A stretch of DNA of 64,000 nt from Psychromonas arctica DSM 14288 (GTDB lineage: Bacteria > Pseudomonadota > Gammaproteobacteria > Enterobacterales > Psychromonadaceae). Below the pieces are notes generated by a model that worked only from the letters and a program-made list of their open reading frames with translations, ran no database searches and was not told where the DNA came from. Shown here piece after piece: positions 39,248 through 48,650 of the stretch (position 1 is its first letter; every line of letters starts with the position of its first letter). The position numbers and the translations under genes were made by a program. Location: positions 39,288-103,287 of the forward strand of contig NZ_AXWP01000027.1 in the NCBI RefSeq assembly GCF_000482725.1, read 5' to 3'.

Positions 39248-39529
39248 TCAGTAAATTACGTGGCGTAATTTTGGTGTCACAAAACTTACTTTTGCTCCTG
39301 TTTTATGGTGAATTAGTAGCCCTAAATGACCTTTTCCCGCACACCTCTCCAAAATCGGTAATGAGCATTTTATAATGTTAGGAAAGCAATCTACCTGCGT
39401 CCAATTTTTACCTTTAATGCCTTGCTTAAACCAACATGGAATATCGTCATCAAAATGATCGCTTAGCTTGTTTAATTCAAACAAACTAGCTTCTAAATTC
39501 AATAACTCAGGAGTGCGAGTACAGTAGAG
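39248..39529 (-). pseudogene. Gene remnant or hypothetical protein, unknown family
   Basis: An open stretch of roughly 94 codons on the minus strand (SDHFDDDIPCWFKQGIKGKN in the middle), with TTG at 39502 as the only plausible start. There is no good ribosome site. Just upstream, in another frame, is a second open stretch ending at 39538. Together they look like one frameshifted gene. I cannot name it. Confidence 0.4.
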
Positions 39530-39537
39530 TAGTTATT

Positions 39538-39664
39538 TTTGGTAAGCAGCTAATTGGCCGTCATCAAGACTTTGTAACAACTCAGTGAGCTCTGTAGTGC
39601 CATTGAAGGTGAGGTATTCACTCAAAACAAACAAAATTGTATTGCCAATATTGCATAAACTGAG
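39538..39664 (-). pseudogene. Upstream fragment of the same decayed gene
   Basis: A frame open for about 40 codons without an initiation codon, encoding LSEYLTFNGTTELTELLQSL and stopping with TAA just before the next fragment. The composition looks protein-like. The join to 39248-39529 would need a frameshift and loss of one stop. Confidence 0.35.
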
Positions 39665-39771
39665 TTAAATAAAGATCTATTTTATTAAAATAATCAATTA
39701 ATGAATAATTGCTTGCTAAGTCATTACTTATTAAGCAATCACTTAACAATATTTCTTCTACTTGCTTACCA

Positions 39772-39939
39772 TCACGGGCAGTCATTTTTCTTTTTATCTA
39801 ATGAACAGGCTTTCGATTCAGTTTTGTCTTTTTCATCGATATCATCGTTAGTTAATGGGTCACTGCAACAACTACTCAAATGCACAGCCTCTAACCATTG
39901 TTGTAGCTCTTCTTCAGTAGGTTTCTTTTTATCACTCAT
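39772..39939 (-). CDS. Small acidic Cys-rich protein, 55 residues, unknown
   Basis: A short gene I translated by hand: it starts MSDKKKPTEEELQQWLEAVH and ends DKKKNDCP, with a CC pair, two more single cysteines and many Asp, Glu and Lys residues. AAAGG lies about ten bases before the ATG at 39939. It follows the 217-residue gene by 39 bases on the same strand, so they may be co-transcribed. No known family is apparent; the cysteines could bind metal. Confidence 0.55.
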   Translation of the reverse strand: MSDKKKPTEEELQQWLEAVHLSSCCSDPLTNDDIDEKDKTESKACSLDKKKNDCP

Positions 39940-39978
39940 GTGCGCATTACCTTTTAAGTTGAATGAACAATAAGATAT

Positions 39979-40632
39979 TCAAATGCCGATACTATCTAAT
40001 ATTTCCAAAAATACATCTTCTCGCGTTTTAGCGGTTAAGTTGGGGTACAGCCGACACAAGCGAATGGCTTGGCTGAATTTATTTTTTCCTAACACACTAA
40101 GTACTCGTGTGAATAATGTTTCATCTAGAAAGAATGTTTTAACGGCATGATTTACTGCATCATCTAATGAAACATAAATAACTCCGTCAAACTCAAAACT
40201 ATCGTTATCACTATTCACTTCTAATGGCGTGTTATTAATGATCAGCGGCCAACCTTGGTAATTAATACGAGCTTGCATCATTTCAAACATTGGCCATGCA
40301 CTGCGTTTAAAGCCTTCGAACGCACTTCCCTCTAATTCAGACTCTTCAAGCTCTTTTTTTGTCCAATTCGACCCAATACTTAATACTTTTTGGTGTTTGC
40401 TAGTAAGCGCTTGTTTTATTGCATCGCGATAGCTGTAAATGGAAGGGAAAGCCGAACGTTTAACAATGTTTGCACACTCTTTACAACTTGGCAGACTGAG
40501 AGGCTGATGGTCTAAAATATTAATTTCATAATCATGCTTAGGAAACTTAATTTTTTTATCACTTGGCTCGCCGCAAAACCAACAAGTATTTCGAAAATTA
40601 AAAGGAATTTCTACCGCGGCAAAAGTGCTCAT
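39979..40632 (-). CDS. Uncharacterised protein with an HNH-like zinc-binding N-terminus
   Basis: A 217-residue protein. The N-terminal CWFCGEP and, about 30 residues later, SLPSCKECANIVKR form a CxxC...CxxC knuckle like those of HNH-type or zinc-ribbon proteins. The rest is mixed helix/strand with no recognised motif. I use the ATG at 40632 with GAGA upstream. It is divergent from the CsrB-like RNA promoter region, and the RNA terminator lies about 235 bases upstream of it. Function unknown. Confidence 0.75.
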   Translation of the reverse strand: MSTFAAVEIPFNFRNTCWFCGEPSDKKIKFPKHDYEINILDHQPLSLPSCKECANIVKRSAFPSIYSYRDAIKQALTSKHQKVLSIGSNWTKKELEESELEGSAFEGFKRSAWPMFEMMQARINYQGWPLIINNTPLEVNSDNDSFEFDGVIYVSLDDAVNHAVKTFFLDETLFTRVLSVLGKNKFSQAIRLCRLYPNLTAKTREDVFLEILDSIGI

Positions 40633-40867
40633 ATTAAGATCTCTCAAAAATGACTTAGAGTACGTTTAGAATGGCTATTAATCAATGGAAAAAATGATTC
40701 AGGAAATAGCTAATAGAGGCGGCAAACAATGCATGGATCATCTAAAAATAGGAATGAGTATAAAGTTAATCACGATGAAAGGTTAAAGTTAACAAGAAGA
40801 AAAAGAGGCTTTTTAGCGCTTGTAAATTACTGATATATAAAGATTAACAGGGTTTATTTGACAGGAT

Positions 40868-41330
40868 CTAAAAACAGGAAAGGGCAGCCTAAGCTGCCCT
40901 AATTTTAGTCACACTATCAAATCCGTGATAGAAATTGCTCCATGCAATACATCCCTTTGACTACTGCCATACTAGGCGTCCACTTCCCAAATCCTTTGGT
41001 TTCTTCCTTGCTTATATCCATATACGATAAACATCCGGTTTATCAATCCAGTATCCTACTGGTTTCATCCTTGATACATCCTTATTTAATAAACATCCTG
41101 TTTATTAACAGCTCCCTTTCCCTGGAAGGTGTCCCTATTACATCCTGTAATGTCGTCCTTGCTTTTCCATAACGATAAACATCCGTTTTATCTCACTCCA
41201 ATCCTTGAAGTTTCCTTTCATCATCCTGATACGATAAATAATCCTTATTCACCGTGTTACAACATCCTGTTGTATCCTGCTATCCGTATCGAGTCTACAT
41301 CCTGTAAACTATCTACGTCCTTGTTTGCGG
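40868..41330 (-). ncRNA. csrB: CsrB-family regulatory RNA (CsrA sponge)
   Basis: Read on the minus strand I count 31 GGA triplets in about 400 bases, against only about two on the other strand. Five copies of CAGGATG, the E. coli CsrB repeat, are present. Many GGA motifs sit in five-base AGGAT or CGGAT loops of small hairpins with different stems: 41026-41044, 41048-41062, 41086-41108 (9-base stem), 41137-41151 and 41258-41274, plus weaker ones. Conserved loops with varying stems mean RNA structure is selected. A terminator hairpin ends it at 40881-40900. A TATTAT at 41336-41341 may be the -10 element. Such RNAs titrate CsrA. The exact ends are estimates. Confidence 0.87.
40870..40900 (-). 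terminator. Terminator of the CsrB-like RNA
   Basis: A perfect 8-base stem (AGGGCAGC / GCTGCCCT) with a 4-base loop, followed on the minus strand by TTCCTG and five T residues. Outer CTAAAA/TTTTAG pairing may extend it. Confidence 0.75.
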
Positions 41331-41882
41331 AATAGATAATACTGCGCATCGTAGTGATAAAAAGAACTTAAACATCAACAGTTAATCAAACATATACATA
41401 AAAAATAATTATATACATATAGATCAGTCTCTTAACTTGAAAACGCATTTTGAAAATGTATTAAATAAGCAAATCAAAGTGAGGATCTATTACGACTACA
41501 ATGGTCGATCTCGCACAAAACTAAATTAACCGCATCATCACCCTTAAACCTAGGGGACAATAATCTTGATAGCGGTCACATTCATACTCACAGCGAGATT
41601 AAATTCGCTTCCATTAGCGCGCTAGCTTTCTAGCAAGCATTGATTTTTCAGATTAAATTTTAGTTAAAAAGATCAATTCATCAGAGAGAAAGTCGTTATT
41701 GGAAGACCAAAAAATAGCAAATTTTAAGGTAAAATCTAATCGCTCTCTATCATGAAAAACACCAAGCAATAGGTAGTTCTAATGCTGATATTTATTGAAA
41801 ATATAAAATAACAAACTAAGCATAGTATTTGCTACTGATTCGCATTATATTTATGCCTTTATTTCTACCCTAGGTTATTTTT
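41331..41882. other. Divergent control region of the CsrB-like RNA and the antiporter gene
   Basis: 552 bases without a supported gene. They should contain the csrB promoter and any UvrY/GacA-type activator sites; I did not find a clean TGTAAG-N6-CTTACA. A GCTAG/CTAGC inverted repeat lies near 41620-41634. The antiporter ATG follows a weak AGG. Confidence 0.5.
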
Positions 41883-43166
41883 ATGTCTGTTTACGCCACC
41901 TTATGCTTCCTCGCTGCCGCAGCAATGTTAATTGCATTTATCAATAGTAAATTAGGAAAATGGCAAACTACCATTGCAATTACTGCGGGTTCATTACTTT
42001 TTTCTTTACTAATCGTAGTCGCAGGTAAAAATGGGTTTACACAATTACAAGATACCGCCATTACACAACTTGCAAAATTAGATTTTGAGCACTTTCTATT
42101 AAATGGGTTATTAGGTTTTTTACTATTTGCGGGCGGCTTGGGTATTAAATTGGAAAGCTTAAAAGACCAGAAATGGGAGATTACTGCTTTAGCTTTAGGG
42201 GCAACGTTGTTTTCAACTTTCTTTATTGGCTTTACTCTGTACTTTATTTGCCAATTAATCGGTATTCCTTTTGACCTTATTTACTGTCTACTGTTTGGTT
42301 CGCTGATTTCACCTACGGACCCGATTGCCGTATTAGCTATTGTAAAGAAACTCGATGCACCGCAACGTATATCGACTCAAATTGAAGGTGAGTCTTTATT
42401 TAATGACGGCTTTGGTTTAGTTATTTTTGTTACTTTATTTAGTATTGCATTTTCTGGTCAGCCAATATCCATAGAAAGTGTTTCAATGATGTTTTTACAT
42501 GAGGCGATTGGCGGTATTGTGTATGGTTTTGCGCTTGGCTTACTATTTCATTATTTAATTAGTGCCACTAATGACCATGCTATGGAATTATTGTTAACAA
42601 TTGGTGTCCCTACTGCTGGATATGTATTTGGCCAAATGATCGGAGTATCGGGTCCACTCGCCATGGTTGTCGCTGGCATCATGATTGGCAATTGGACTAG
42701 AAAAAATGGTTTCTCTAAAGAGAGTAAAGCACAACTCGATCACTTTTGGGAACTCGTCGATGAATTTTTAAACGGCATATTATTCTTGTTAATTGGCTTA
42801 AGCATGTTGGAATTTAGCTTCCATGGTGAAGATTGGATCATCATGCTTATTACTATCCCGTTAGTATTATTAGCGCGTTATTTAAGCGTTCGTTTATGTT
42901 ATGTAGGTTTTAATCAATTTCGTAGTTACAACCCATATTCAGTGATTATTTTAACCTGGGGTGGTTTACGGGGCGGATTAGCATTAGCTATGGCGATGGC
43001 TATTCCAGCTGGCGTTTGGGTTTTACCAGAGAAACAAATTGATGTGCGTGAGATTATTTTGGTGATCACATACGGTGTTGTATTATTTTCAATTCTTGTA
43101 CAAGGCTCGAGTATTGTGCCATTAATTAACAAAGCAAAAGAATGGCAAAATACGCATCAACGATAG
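41883..43166 (+). CDS. CPA1-family Na+/H+ (or K+/H+) antiporter, NhaP-like
   Basis: A 427-residue protein with about 12-13 helices that exchanges sodium or potassium for protons. The signature motifs are SPTDPIAVLAI (about 141-151) and ESLFNDGFGLV (about 168-178), which includes the ND pair of CPA1 members. The short hydrophilic tail (residues 415-427) is typical of bacterial NhaP. Sodium handling is expected in a marine bacterium. Confidence 0.93.
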   Translation: MSVYATLCFLAAAAMLIAFINSKLGKWQTTIAITAGSLLFSLLIVVAGKNGFTQLQDTAITQLAKLDFEHFLLNGLLGFLLFAGGLGIKLESLKDQKWEITALALGATLFSTFFIGFTLYFICQLIGIPFDLIYCLLFGSLISPTDPIAVLAIVKKLDAPQRISTQIEGESLFNDGFGLVIFVTLFSIAFSGQPISIESVSMMFLHEAIGGIVYGFALGLLFHYLISATNDHAMELLLTIGVPTAGYVFGQMIGVSGPLAMVVAGIMIGNWTRKNGFSKESKAQLDHFWELVDEFLNGILFLLIGLSMLEFSFHGEDWIIMLITIPLVLLARYLSVRLCYVGFNQFRSYNPYSVIILTWGGLRGGLALAMAMAIPAGVWVLPEKQIDVREIILVITYGVVLFSILVQGSSIVPLINKAKEWQNTHQR

Positions 43167-43487
43167 TTAATCACAATGAAATAAAGTGACTATAAAACAA
43201 GACTAGCGGGCAAATAAAAATAAGCCTGTTAGTCTTGTTAACAAACTGTATTTGACTGCTAACCATTAAAATAGGTTAGTTAATCCGATTGCAATGGTTC
43301 AAGTCATTATTTTACCGATCTCTGCAACATTAAAACGTCTTAAAAATCCTCAAAATATCAATTAACATCTTGATATTACAAGCGACTAAATAACTTCTAA
43401 TAGATATTAATACACATCAGAGCAAAAATATAAAATAAACCAACAGTCTAACAATATGGACTTATGTATTAACAATCAGGATGAATT
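43167..43487. other. Interval between the antiporter and HD-GYP genes
   Basis: 321 bases. An inverted repeat with 9-base arms (ACAAGACTA at 43197-43205 and TAGTCTTGT at 43230-43238), extended by imperfect inner pairing, probably ends antiporter transcription, although the T tract is weak. The rest is AT-rich promoter-like sequence. Confidence 0.5.
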
Positions 43488-45911
43488 ATGTCTAAAGCTT
43501 CGCAAAAACCGATGCGCTCTATCCGTACCCTCGTCATTAAAGTATCCATCTTTATATTTGTACTGGCGATCTCTATTACACTTGCTTTGCAATATTACTT
43601 TAGCCAATCGACCCTACAAAAATCGACCGAACTGTTATATCGAACAGAAGCGAATAGGATCAGCAAATACATTGAACAACAGAATGCAAAGGCAATCAGC
43701 GACAGTTTGCTATTAGCCAATTTCACTCACTTAACTGAGAATAAAAAAATCACACCACAAGCACTACAGATACTGACCAAGTTAATGCACAACAACTCTG
43801 GTTACCATAGTATCTCTTTTGGTTTTGATAATGGCAATATGCAGCAGCTCGTTGATTTAAATACGACATACAACGATCCTGCATCACAAAGTGTGGCGTC
43901 AGACAGGTGGCTTTTAATTTCAATTAATGGACAGCAAGAGCAACGTATTCGAACATTTTATTACTTTGATCATTCCTTTAATTTACGTAAGCAATATCAG
44001 GAAGAAACTACTTATGATTTAACACTGCAGCCTTGGTTTCAGGATGCAATCATGAACTCGGTAAAAAAATCAAAACCTTACTTCTTCCCATACGCTAATA
44101 CTTTTGGCCAAACCTACTCGATAAAGGTGCCTGAAACTAATATAGTATTAGGTATAAACATCACTTTAAATACCTTGTCTGAAACTTTACAAAAAGATCA
44201 AAAAAGTAGTAAAAACAAGCTCAATAGCTTATTCCATGAAACTTATATTGTTACCCAATCGGGTCAATTAATAGCATCAAATCAGGCTAATAAAGCATTT
44301 AGTAATGGCCATCAATTACCTACAGCTCCCTACCCTGCATTAATACCGTTAATACAACAAAAACAGCAGTTTAATCAACTTATACTGATCACTTTGAATC
44401 AACAACCCTATTATGTTTATATAACTCCTATCAACAGCATAAATGGTCTGAATAAATATTTAGCATTAGTTATCCCTAAACAGCAATTAATGGCTGAGAA
44501 CACACAGCAACTAATAATGATTCTGTTGCTAAGCCTACTGTGCTTACTATTATTGTTACCCTTTCTATGGCTATTTTCTTCATCAATTATTAATTCATTG
44601 AATGCGTTACAGCAAAATATTGAAAAAGTGAAAATGCGTCGCTTTAAACAATTAACAGCAAGTACCAGCAACATCAGTGAAATACAAAATTTAGATCGGT
44701 CACTGCTTGAGATGAGCCTCTCTATTGAAACTTATCAAACTGAGCAGAAGCAATTGATGGAGTCTTTTATTAAGCTCATTGCACAAGCCATTGATGAAAA
44801 ATCACCTTATACAGCGGGGCATTGCAATCGAGTACCTGAGCTTGGTTTAATGCTCGCAAAAGCGGCACAAGCCTCTAACTTAGCACCCTTTACAGACTTT
44901 AAATTTGAAAATGAAGATCAACAGCAAGAATTCAATCTAGCGGCTTGGTTACATGACTTAGGTAAGATAACCACACCTGAACATATCATTAATAAAGGCA
45001 CTAAATTAGAAGCAAATTATAATCGAATTCATGAAATACGGATGCGCTTTGAAGTGTTATGGCGCGATGCAGAGATCACTTATTATCAACAAAGCAGAGC
45101 GCACCCTGAACAAAATAAGCCACTCAAAGAAGCATTAATAAAACAGCAACTGCAATTAATGCGAGATTTTGAGTTTATCGCTAAAGCAAATATTGGCGAT
45201 ACCTTTATGGTGCCGCAAGATACTTTACGCTTACAAAAAATTGCGAAGCAAACCTGGTTACGCTATTTTGATGATAGATTAGGTTTATCCTTGATTGAAG
45301 AGCTTAACTTAACCGGTAAAAAACAAAAATTACCAGTGACAGAAAAATTATTAAGCGATAAAAGCGAACATATTATCAAGCGAGATAATCAACTTGAATT
45401 TGACCCCAAGTTTGCAATAAAAATGCAAGTTCCTGAGCACCTTTATAATTTAGGTGAGTTATATAATTTATCCATTAGCTGCGGTACGTTGACCGTGGAA
45501 GATAGATTTAAAATCAATCAAAACGTAGCCAGCACAATTAAAATATTAGACAGCCTTCATTTTCCGCCTGAGCTTGCTAATGTACCTCGTTACGCCTCCA
45601 CACACTCAGAAAATCTAAAAGGAACTGGTTATCCTCGTCAGCTAAGCGCCAAGGATTTATCAATTCCTGAACGTATTTTAGTGATTGCCGATATTTTTGA
45701 AGCGTTAACAACAACCGACAGACCTTATAAAAAAGCCAAACCCCTCAGTGTTGCCATTGATATTTTATATAACATGGCATTGCAACAAGATGTTGATATG
45801 GATATTTTTAAACTATTTTTAAGCAGCGGTATTTATTTGCAATATGCGAATAAATTTTTAGATACAAAACAGATTGATACAGTGAATATTGAGCAGTATA
45901 TTGATGAATAA
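43488..45911 (+). CDS. Membrane-bound HD-GYP-type phosphodiesterase with a large insertion
   Basis: An 807-residue protein. A first membrane helix (about 15-36), a periplasmic Cache-like sensor (about 40-335) and a second helix (about 340-365) precede a linker and an HD domain with WLHDLGKITTPEH near residue 488. The GYP part is HSENLKGTGYP near 702, a variant of HHExxxGxGYP. Canonical proteins have roughly 60 residues between these parts; here there are over 200. The role is probably cyclic-di-GMP hydrolysis controlled by a periplasmic signal; activity is uncertain. AGGA precedes the ATG. Confidence 0.88.
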   Translation: MSKASQKPMRSIRTLVIKVSIFIFVLAISITLALQYYFSQSTLQKSTELLYRTEANRISKYIEQQNAKAISDSLLLANFTHLTENKKITPQALQILTKLMHNNSGYHSISFGFDNGNMQQLVDLNTTYNDPASQSVASDRWLLISINGQQEQRIRTFYYFDHSFNLRKQYQEETTYDLTLQPWFQDAIMNSVKKSKPYFFPYANTFGQTYSIKVPETNIVLGINITLNTLSETLQKDQKSSKNKLNSLFHETYIVTQSGQLIASNQANKAFSNGHQLPTAPYPALIPLIQQKQQFNQLILITLNQQPYYVYITPINSINGLNKYLALVIPKQQLMAENTQQLIMILLLSLLCLLLLLPFLWLFSSSIINSLNALQQNIEKVKMRRFKQLTASTSNISEIQNLDRSLLEMSLSIETYQTEQKQLMESFIKLIAQAIDEKSPYTAGHCNRVPELGLMLAKAAQASNLAPFTDFKFENEDQQQEFNLAAWLHDLGKITTPEHIINKGTKLEANYNRIHEIRMRFEVLWRDAEITYYQQSRAHPEQNKPLKEALIKQQLQLMRDFEFIAKANIGDTFMVPQDTLRLQKIAKQTWLRYFDDRLGLSLIEELNLTGKKQKLPVTEKLLSDKSEHIIKRDNQLEFDPKFAIKMQVPEHLYNLGELYNLSISCGTLTVEDRFKINQNVASTIKILDSLHFPPELANVPRYASTHSENLKGTGYPRQLSAKDLSIPERILVIADIFEALTTTDRPYKKAKPLSVAIDILYNMALQQDVDMDIFKLFLSSGIYLQYANKFLDTKQIDTVNIEQYIDE

Positions 45912-45974
45912 AGCGGTTAATATAGCGATCAATGCAACGAACATTTCTGCTCATAAACTAGTAGGGTTATCAAT

Positions 45975-47765
45975 GTGAATATAACATCTACAATAGATTG
46001 GCCTTGGTTAATAAAACAAGCTAAACAACATAAAAAACGTCTTATTATCGCAAACATAATTGCTATTTTAGCGACCTTAATTAGTGTGCCTATCCCCCTA
46101 TTAATGCCGCTAATGGTAGATGAAATATTATTAAAACAACCCGCCTCTGGTGTTGCCTTAATGAACCAATTTTTACCTACAAATTGGCAACAACCTGCAA
46201 GCTATATCATGGCTATTTTTTTTGCAGTTATTGTAATGCGCACCATTAGCCAGTTATTGAATATTTTGCAAAGCCGCCAATTTACACTCGTCTCTAAAAC
46301 TATTACTTGTGAAATTCGACAGCAATTATTAGATAAGATAGGAAGAATTAGCATTCGCCAATATGAAACACGTGGTAGTGGCGGCATTAACTCACATTTA
46401 ATCACAGATATTGAAACCATTGATAAATTTCTAGGCAGCACATTAAGTCGCTTTATTGTCAGCTTATTAACCGTTATTGGCACTGCAATTATTTTATTAT
46501 GGATTGATTGGCGTTTAGGGCTTTTTATCTTATTGATAAATCCACTGGTAGTTTATTGCTCTCGAAAATTAGGCGCACAAGTTAAACATTTGAAAAAACT
46601 TGAAAATCAAACTTTTGAAGCATTTCAAAACCGTTTAATTGAAACGCTTGATGGCATTTATCAATTACGAGCCTCTAATCGTGAAAAAGATTTTTTACAT
46701 CAACTAAAACAGCAAGCGAACAATATTCGCTATAGTGCAGATAAATATGCATGGCAAAGTGAAGCGGCAAGTCGTTTCTCATTTTTACTGTTTTTATTAG
46801 GTTTCGAGTTATTTCGGGCTGTCGCGATGTTAATGGTATTGTTTAGTGATTTAACCATTGGACAAATGTTCGCGGTATTTGGCTATCTCTGGTTTATGCT
46901 CTCCCCCGTTCAAGAGTTGCTCAATATACAGTTTTCTTGGTTCAGCGCCGCAGCAGCTTTGAAACGAATCAATACTTTAATGCTCATTGAAGAGGATCAA
47001 CGACCGGTCAGCAAAGTAAACCCTTTCCTTAAAAAACAGGCAACAGAAGTGATCATTGAAAATGTTGACTTTGCATATGACAACGAACAACAAATATTAA
47101 ATAACCTAAGTTTAACTATTCCTGCAGGTAAAAAAATTGCCTTAGTGGGTGCAAGCGGAAGCGGAAAATCTACACTTATTCAGCTATTAATTGGTGTTTA
47201 TCAACCTAATAACGGCCACATTCTATTCAATGGAGAAGATAGCAGTGACATTGGTTTCGATATCATTCGCGATAATATATCAGTGGTATTACAACAACCT
47301 GTATTATTTAACGATACGCTGCGTCACAATTTATCATTAGGTCTAACTTATAGTGATCAACAACTATGGCAGGCTTTAGATATCGCACAACTAAGTGACC
47401 TTAAAACTCAGCTTACAAAGGGTCTCGATACCCCACTAGGACGACAAGGATTACGTTTATCAGGGGGACAACGGCAACGTGTTGCTATTGCAAGAATGGT
47501 ATTAACAGATCCTCAATTAGTGATTTTAGATGAAGCAACCTCGGCATTAGATACACAAACAGAAGCAGCATTACACTGTGCTTTAAGTGATTTTCTGGTG
47601 AACCGAACAACCTTGATCGTTGCGCACAGATTATCCGCCGTCAAGCAAGCCGATACTATTTTTGTATTAGAAGAAGGACAAGTCAGCCAATCTGGGACAC
47701 ATCAAGATTTATTAGTTGAAGAAGGTTTATATCAAACATTATACGGGGCTGCGCAAAGTCATTAA
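45975..47765 (+). CDS. ABC exporter, fused membrane and ATPase domains
   Basis: A 596-residue MsbA/LapB-type half-exporter. Six helices lie in about 20-310. The ATPase domain carries Walker A GASGSGKST (about 392-400), signature LSGGQRQR, Walker B LVILDEATSALD and the H-loop AHRLS. The start is GTG at 45975 with AGGG upstream. It lies 63 bases after the HD-GYP gene in the same direction, so it could be co-transcribed. The substrate is unknown; no membrane-fusion partner is adjacent. Confidence 0.92.
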   Translation: MNITSTIDWPWLIKQAKQHKKRLIIANIIAILATLISVPIPLLMPLMVDEILLKQPASGVALMNQFLPTNWQQPASYIMAIFFAVIVMRTISQLLNILQSRQFTLVSKTITCEIRQQLLDKIGRISIRQYETRGSGGINSHLITDIETIDKFLGSTLSRFIVSLLTVIGTAIILLWIDWRLGLFILLINPLVVYCSRKLGAQVKHLKKLENQTFEAFQNRLIETLDGIYQLRASNREKDFLHQLKQQANNIRYSADKYAWQSEAASRFSFLLFLLGFELFRAVAMLMVLFSDLTIGQMFAVFGYLWFMLSPVQELLNIQFSWFSAAAALKRINTLMLIEEDQRPVSKVNPFLKKQATEVIIENVDFAYDNEQQILNNLSLTIPAGKKIALVGASGSGKSTLIQLLIGVYQPNNGHILFNGEDSSDIGFDIIRDNISVVLQQPVLFNDTLRHNLSLGLTYSDQQLWQALDIAQLSDLKTQLTKGLDTPLGRQGLRLSGGQRQRVAIARMVLTDPQLVILDEATSALDTQTEAALHCALSDFLVNRTTLIVAHRLSAVKQADTIFVLEEGQVSQSGTHQDLLVEEGLYQTLYGAAQSH

Positions 47766-47858
47766 GCAGTTATTTCAATTGCAACTTGATCCTATACAAG
47801 TAGTTACTAATAATGCGCCCTATCAGCAAACCTACAGTCAGTCTGGCAGCAAAATAAT

Positions 47859-48332
47859 ATGAATAAAGTACAATTACACCAACAGTTAATGAAGCATCTA
47901 CAACAGCTTTTAAATAATGCCAAGTTAGCAGCAAAGCAAGCACATGAAGCCGCCACCAGTGAAGAAAATATTGCCGAGAGTAGATATGATACATTAGCGA
48001 TAGAAGCTGCCTATTTAGCACAGGGGCAATCACAACGAGTTATACAATGCCAGGCGGATCTCGATGCCTGCATTAATTTACCCACCAGTAAGTCAACCAT
48101 TGGTGAAATAGGCGCTTTAATAGTGCTGGTCGATGAGCAAAAACAAACTAAATATTTATTGATATGCCCCGTTGCAGGCGGTATGAAATTAAAATGGGAT
48201 CAACATACCGTGTTGGTTATTACTCCTCAATCTCCAATGGGCCGAGCATTATTTAATCAACAGTTAGACGATGAAGTTGCCATCACCATTGCAGATAAAA
48301 AACAACATTATGAAATATTACAGATCATTTAA
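47859..48332 (+). CDS. GreA/GreB C-terminal domain-like protein
   Basis: A 157-residue protein. Its N-terminal half (1-75) is Gln- and Ala-rich and predicted helical. Its C-terminal half resembles the FKBP-like domain of Gre factors: VLVITPQSPMGRALFNQQLD followed by DEVAI and a final YEILQI. It lacks the clear acidic coiled-coil tip needed for transcript cleavage, so it might bind RNA polymerase without being a cleavage factor, like Rnk. It lies 93 bases after the ABC exporter. Confidence 0.7.
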   Translation: MNKVQLHQQLMKHLQQLLNNAKLAAKQAHEAATSEENIAESRYDTLAIEAAYLAQGQSQRVIQCQADLDACINLPTSKSTIGEIGALIVLVDEQKQTKYLLICPVAGGMKLKWDQHTVLVITPQSPMGRALFNQQLDDEVAITIADKKQHYEILQII

Positions 48333-48650
48333 CCTTTTAATGCATGATGAGAAAATGTTGAATTAAGATATTCGCGCTTAAGTTGTAAAAGGAGATCTTA
48401 CTTTTTATTTTTAAGATATATGGTTAAAGTGATGATCTCTGATATAGCGTAAAGCTAGACTAATTATCCAACTCAACATACTTTTAAATGTTTACGCTCA
48501 ACATTCCTCGACTTATCCCACACTTCAATTTACCTCTCCTTCGATGAATCGTTCAGCTTTAAAATTAAAGCATAAAAAATGTTCTTTAAAATTTAATCAC
48601 TTTTTGAAAATCTCTACTATTCTTATTCTTTCATTTAAAAAGGACATAAA
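48333..48650. other. Interval before the Tat-exported PLP enzyme
   Basis: 318 bases with no gene seen. A weak hairpin with a following T-rich tract near 48382-48412 might end the preceding transcript. The right end is AT-rich and promoter-like. Confidence 0.4.

Noticed and set aside
40915..41310. Repeated units resembling a CRISPR array
   Set aside because: Only a five-base loop is constant, the flanking stems vary and unit spacing is irregular. There are no direct repeats of 25-40 bases and no cas genes. The pattern fits a CsrA-binding RNA.
40942..41335. Plus-strand open frames inside the GGA-rich region
   Set aside because: They arise from the repeated TCC content, are low in complexity, have no ribosome site and run antisense to the RNA.
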